Shown here in pieces: positions 59,851 to 64,000 of a DNA stretch of 64,000 nt. Each line of letters begins with the position of its first letter. Positions within the stretch are counted from its first letter, which is position 1. The notes beneath the pieces are model-generated. The model searched no databases. It worked only from the letters and a program-made list of their open reading frames with translations, and was not told the DNA's origin. The position numbers and the translations under genes are program-made. The stretch spans positions 773,065 through 837,064 of the forward strand of contig JAHLLQ010000003.1 of NCBI GenBank assembly GCA_020444065.1. The letters run 5' to 3'. This stretch comes from a bacterium (GTDB lineage: Bacteria > Sumerlaeota > Sumerlaeia > SLMS01 > JAHLLQ01).

Positions 59851-60966
59851 CTACTCGCCGGTCTTTGGCGTGGCCAGCGCCGCCTCCAGTTCGTCCAGCG
59901 TCGCATATTCCTTCAGATCGGCGCCGTTCTCTTGAAGGAAATCCCGGAGCCGCAGGTCGAATGCCTCGCAGGCCTCTCGCAATCCATCCAGGCCATCCGC
60001 CTCTAGTCGCGCCAGCAAGTCGGGGAACCCGAGCGTTGTCAGGTCCTTCTCGTATTCCGCCAAGCTGTGGAAGTCCGAATGCCAGACGTCCGATTGGGCT
60101 TCCACCATATGCACGAGGACTTCGTAAATCGGCGACGTCAGGCGCATCGCAAATCGGTCTCCCCGTTCACACGCCAGCATTACGTGTTGCAGATCGGCCT
60201 TCAGTTCGGGGTACGCCGAATCGAAAACCTCACTCATCGTCTTCTTGCTGCGATGGACTTCTGCATGTTCCGCCAGCAGGAAACTGCGCGTTGCTCGCAT
60301 GAGTTCTTCGCACTCTGCGACAATCTGTCGAGGCTCGATTTCTTGAATCAGTCGATCGACGATCTCGCTGAACCCATCCGGCAATCGCGACAGCGCTCTC
60401 ACATCCTCCAGCCTGCGCGTGTCGACGACCTGCTGGTTGCAGACGCCGATACAGTGCAACATGTCATCCATGATGTGGCGCGCATGATGGTGAATCGCGA
60501 GTCGACGATCGGTATCTTCCAACTGTTTGAGCAGGTAGTACTCATAGCATGACTTCTGGAAGATCTCCTCCGCCTGGTTCAGTGTGTCCTTGCGCGCCTC
60601 CGGTTTCAGGCGATCGTTCAACTTCTCCTTCAACGCTTCGAACCGCGCAGCGACTTCCGGAGTTCGCTGATACACGATCTTCGAACGATGAATGATCGAA
60701 CACGATACGTGGCCGTAGTTCGCAAGGTGTTCGAGCCGTGACCAGTGAATCGGATACAAGTCGATCAGCGTTCCATCGACCAACACGGTGATGTTGTGCC
60801 ACGTATCGTTGCTCTTCGGAACAAACGAAACGTCGACATCCGAGTACGCGTGCGTGTTGCCGCGGATCTGCGAACCGTATTGAAAGATCAGATCGACTTC
60901 GTCTCCCAATTCGCGCAGCAGCGCATCCTTCATGATATTCAGAGCGCGTTCGATTTCAACGGACAT
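59851..60966 (-). CDS. nucleotidyltransferase of the polymerase-beta superfamily
   Basis: 371 residues; GGAGGAGA precedes the ATG at 60966. The catalytic motif is YGSQIRGNTHAYSDVDVSFV near residues 29-48 (GS-x9-DxD), followed by a third acidic residue in DGTLIDLYP. The remaining ~270 residues are helical, with AIHHHARHIMDDMLH near 150, and could be a helical substrate-binding or HEPN-like domain. It may transfer a nucleotide to a small molecule such as an antibiotic, or to protein. No toxin-antitoxin partner is next to it. Confidence 0.8.
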   Translation of the reverse strand: MSVEIERALNIMKDALLRELGDEVDLIFQYGSQIRGNTHAYSDVDVSFVPKSNDTWHNITVLVDGTLIDLYPIHWSRLEHLANYGHVSCSIIHRSKIVYQRTPEVAARFEALKEKLNDRLKPEARKDTLNQAEEIFQKSCYEYYLLKQLEDTDRRLAIHHHARHIMDDMLHCIGVCNQQVVDTRRLEDVRALSRLPDGFSEIVDRLIQEIEPRQIVAECEELMRATRSFLLAEHAEVHRSKKTMSEVFDSAYPELKADLQHVMLACERGDRFAMRLTSPIYEVLVHMVEAQSDVWHSDFHSLAEYEKDLTTLGFPDLLARLEADGLDGLREACEAFDLRLRDFLQENGADLKEYATLDELEAALATPKTGE

Positions 60967-61125
60967 GATCTCTCCTCCAGGCTTCGAGCTTCCATCCTCT
61001 CGCGTCGGTCGATTCGATCAAGGGCAAACGAACCGCTGCGATTCTCCATCCATCGGCTTGACGCCGAGCACGCTTCGCACGTTCTTTATAGAACAGATGC
61101 ACCATCATCCTTCGAGGCGCAGTCC

Positions 61126-62409
61126 ATGGGTCCGATTCCACTGCTGACCACCCTGATTGCCGTCGCCAGCGTCATCCTGATGTTCGGCGGCATGAACGGC
61201 CTCGCTCTGCCGATTTTCGCGGTGGCCGCTGTGATTGGGTGCCTTGGATTTGCCAAGCCTGGGAACGAGAATCCGCGAAACGGCCGAGTCCTGGCGGGGT
61301 TTGCGATTGCGATCGCATTCCTGCCGGTGGCGAAGCCCTTCATCGATCAGTTGGCTCTGCAGCGGCGCGAGGCCATCCGAGCGCGCGAGACGGCCCCACT
61401 CTATAAGGCGTTCGACACCAATGCCGCCGCCCTGGGCCAGCGCCTGGATGCTTTCGCCTCCAAATACGGTCAATATCCGGCGCTGGGGGAGAGCGGCGCG
61501 GCTCTTCCGATGTTCAATCCCGACGGCTCGCGCCTGGAGATCAATCCGGCGGACGTTCCGATCCTTCCGAAGGACCCGTTCGCCCCGGCCCGCGTCGTCC
61601 GCGTCGCCCCAGTCGGGAACCTGGGGGCTCTCATTATCAGTGTCGGGCAGGACGGCGTACCCGAGATGCCCTTGCCCCAGCCGGTGATCGACGCCCAGCC
61701 GAACGATCCGCTCGCGCCGTTTGCCCTGATCGGGCGCGATGTCCGTACGCTAACATATGATCCGACGAACGGAGCGCTTGGCCTGGGCGACCTGATGGCC
61801 TGGCACGGACGACAGGGGGTCACGCGGGATCAGGCCTTCAACCGCCTCGATGACGCCTGGCGGGACATCGATCGCCTGACGCCGCCCCCGCCGCCCGATG
61901 CGGAGTATCCGGGCATTCCGGCCTCGGAAGACGACGCTCTGACCGCCATGCGCCTGCTGGAGGACAAGAAGTACCTGGCGGTGGTTGGCGCTGCCAGCCG
62001 GGCCGTGGCCACACGCCGCCCGCATCCCAACTTCTGGGGGAACGAGGAGCTCTTCAGCGCCGATCTGAACCGCGGACTGGCCCTCTTCCAACTCGGGCAT
62101 CCCCGCGCCGGGGCGGATCTGCTGATCAGCTACCTTGTGAATCGCCCGAACGAGCCGATCGCCCATTACTATCTGGGCGTGATGTTACTCATGGGTGGAG
62201 CGGACGCGAAGCTGGCCGCCCGGCACTTCGCCGCGGGCTTCCAACTCGACCCGAACAGCCCGATTGCCCCCCGAAGCGCCGCCGCTTTCGAGGCAATCGA
62301 GCGGAGCACGATGCCGGAATTGCCTCAGCCGGCCTACAGGACCGAAATAGAACAGAGTCGGAATGCTTCTCAAACCCAACAAAATCAGTCTTTTTTGGGC
62401 GGGAATTAA
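61126..62409 (+). CDS. membrane protein with TPR-like C-terminus
   Basis: 427 residues from the ATG at 61126; the frame is open to 60745, antisense to the nucleotidyltransferase gene. Two or three N-terminal hydrophobic segments (ITLLTTL-like IPLLTTLIAVASVILMFGG and FAIAIAFLPVAKPFI) precede a domain with DPFAPARVVRVAPVGNLGAL, then NPDGSRLEINPADVP, a pseudopilin-body-like segment. The C-terminal ~150 residues form TPR-like helices (FQLGHPRAGADLLISYLVNR). Function unknown. It is followed by the rRNA promoter region. Confidence 0.75.
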   Translation: MGPIPLLTTLIAVASVILMFGGMNGLALPIFAVAAVIGCLGFAKPGNENPRNGRVLAGFAIAIAFLPVAKPFIDQLALQRREAIRARETAPLYKAFDTNAAALGQRLDAFASKYGQYPALGESGAALPMFNPDGSRLEINPADVPILPKDPFAPARVVRVAPVGNLGALIISVGQDGVPEMPLPQPVIDAQPNDPLAPFALIGRDVRTLTYDPTNGALGLGDLMAWHGRQGVTRDQAFNRLDDAWRDIDRLTPPPPPDAEYPGIPASEDDALTAMRLLEDKKYLAVVGAASRAVATRRPHPNFWGNEELFSADLNRGLALFQLGHPRAGADLLISYLVNRPNEPIAHYYLGVMLLMGGADAKLAARHFAAGFQLDPNSPIAPRSAAAFEAIERSTMPELPQPAYRTEIEQSRNASQTQQNQSFLGGN

Positions 62410-62436
62410 AAAAACGAAAAACGTGCGTTTTGGGGG

Positions 62437-62464
62437 TTGACTTCCCAGCCGGTGTGAGTAGGCT
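62437..62464 (+). promoter_or_regulatory. candidate rRNA promoter P1
   Basis: TTGACT (62437-62442), 16-nt spacer, TAGGCT (62459-62464). It is preceded by a run of A-rich sequence (AAAAAAACGAAAAACG at 62408-62423) that resembles an UP element, and by GGGGG just before the -35. Another GGGGGTTGACT with an A-rich upstream region recurs 138 nt downstream. Confidence 0.5.
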
Positions 62465-62539
62465 TCCGATCCTTGTGCGGCGACAGTAACGGCCGCTGCG
62501 CAGGGCTCCAGACACGGTCTCGGACAGGCTTCCAAGCCC

Positions 62540-62604
62540 CCGAAAAAAAATCGTGAAAAGAGCAAAAAAGGGGGTTGACTCAGGACTGCTTCCTGACGTT
62601 GACT
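62540..62604 (+). promoter_or_regulatory. candidate second rRNA promoter region P2
   Basis: A-rich UP-like segment (AAAAAAAATCGTGAAAAGAG near 62543-62562), then AAAAAAGGGGGTTGACT (TTGACT at 62575-62580) and another TTGACT at 62599-62604. No good -10 lies 16-18 nt after either one, so which is active is unclear. Duplicate promoters before rRNA operons are common. Confidence 0.4.
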
Positions 62605-62877
62605 TCCGGCCCCTCGACGGGATGGCAACTGGCCGCCCAGAGAGAGGAAGAACTCCCGAAACAGCTGAGTGTTACGAACGCAGCGCATCCGGGATATCGA
62701 CAAAGTTCAACGGGCTCTGTCGATAGCCACAAGGCCCCCTCGGCCTCTCGAAGTATGAAGCACCGATGAGGGTTTTGAAAAAAGTGGATGAGCTTGCGAA
62801 ATAACGCTTGACGCTGTTGCGAGGAATCGCCGAGAGTTCTTCGCCACGCACTGCGGGAAATAAACGCCCTGAGTGCC

Positions 62878-62890
62878 TGTTCTTTGAAAA
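62878..62890 (+). promoter_or_regulatory. boxA-type antitermination element
   Basis: TGTTCTTTGAAAA matches the boxA consensus (TGCTCTTTAAAA) recognised by the Nus complex, 171 nt before the predicted 16S 5' end. A perfect 8-bp hairpin follows at 62908-62928 (CCAGTTGG/CCAACTGG). Confidence 0.7.
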
Positions 62891-63060
62891 CTGAGTAGAG
62901 TGTGCAACCAGTTGGAACCTCCAACTGGAAGCCAGCAAGCAAGATTGCGCGAGGTCCCTAAGAAGTGTCTCGCAAGAGCGCTTCGACCTTTGTTGAAAAC
63001 CTTGCAATAGTTTGTTCTGCCGTCGTCTTCGGACGGTGGCTAGACATACAGGATATCTTT

Positions 63061-64000
<940 letters not shown>

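Overview
The window is a GC-rich bacterial chromosome segment. It looks like a deep-branching, Gram-negative-type lineage. Evidence for this is an LpxA acyltransferase (lipid A, hence an outer membrane), lipoprotein signal peptides, a type IV prepilin, and a 16S rRNA whose 5' part carries the 'ATTAGGCATGCAAGTCGT' form known from planctomycete-like and candidate-phylum sequences. A Sumerlaeota/BRC1- or PVC-like affiliation is my inference; the 940 bases of 16S at the right end would settle it.

Left arm (1-5.4 kb): a truncated LolD/MacB-type ABC ATPase, a small exported protein, two polytopic GT-C glycosyltransferases, a methyltransferase and a 30-residue membrane peptide translationally coupled to it.

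Core translation block (5.5-23.9 kb): tuf, with its own promoter and a long hairpin-rich leader, closed by a strong terminator. Then follows the fused S10-spc-alpha cluster in canonical order: rpsJ, rplC-D-W-B, rpsS, rplV, rpsC, rplP, rpmC, rpsQ, rplN-X-E, rpsN, rpsH, rplF-R, rpsE, rpmD, rplO, secY, adk, map, infA, rpmJ, rpsM, rpsK, rpsD, rpoA, rplQ. It ends at an intrinsic terminator. S14, S4, L36 and adenylate kinase are all zinc-binding (Cys-rich) forms.

Middle (24-40.7 kb): a BtpA/SgcQ-family protein, a GNAT acetyltransferase, a zinc-ribbon membrane protein, ComEC (DNA uptake) and an FtsB/DivIC-like protein. Next come three consecutive large exported proteins: a subtilisin, an M43-type metalloprotease with a P-domain, and a carbohydrate-binding-type protein. 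All three end in the same approximately 57-residue EF-hand/dockerin-like tail and each is followed by its own hairpin terminator. This array is the most system-like feature of the window. A TPR protein and a TPR-like lipoprotein follow.

Right arm (40.7-62.4 kb): an lpxA-GT2-GT4 envelope-glycan operon; a BlaI/BlaR1-type regulatory pair with two clear operator dyads, divergent from a prepilin-methyltransferase pair; a lipoprotein/GspF-N-like/M50 protease operon; PdxB; a TlpA-type thioredoxin fused to a large periplasmic domain; an OB-fold exported protein with a 37-residue membrane peptide downstream; a response regulator fused to an ATPase domain; an RmlC-like epimerase; an acyl-CoA ligase with a heme oxygenase; an exported (Tat) superoxide dismutase; a nucleotidyltransferase; and a membrane TPR protein. 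The window closes with a ribosomal RNA promoter/leader region and the first approximately 940 nt of 16S rRNA.

No tRNA genes, CRISPR arrays, insertion sequences or prophage genes were recognised.
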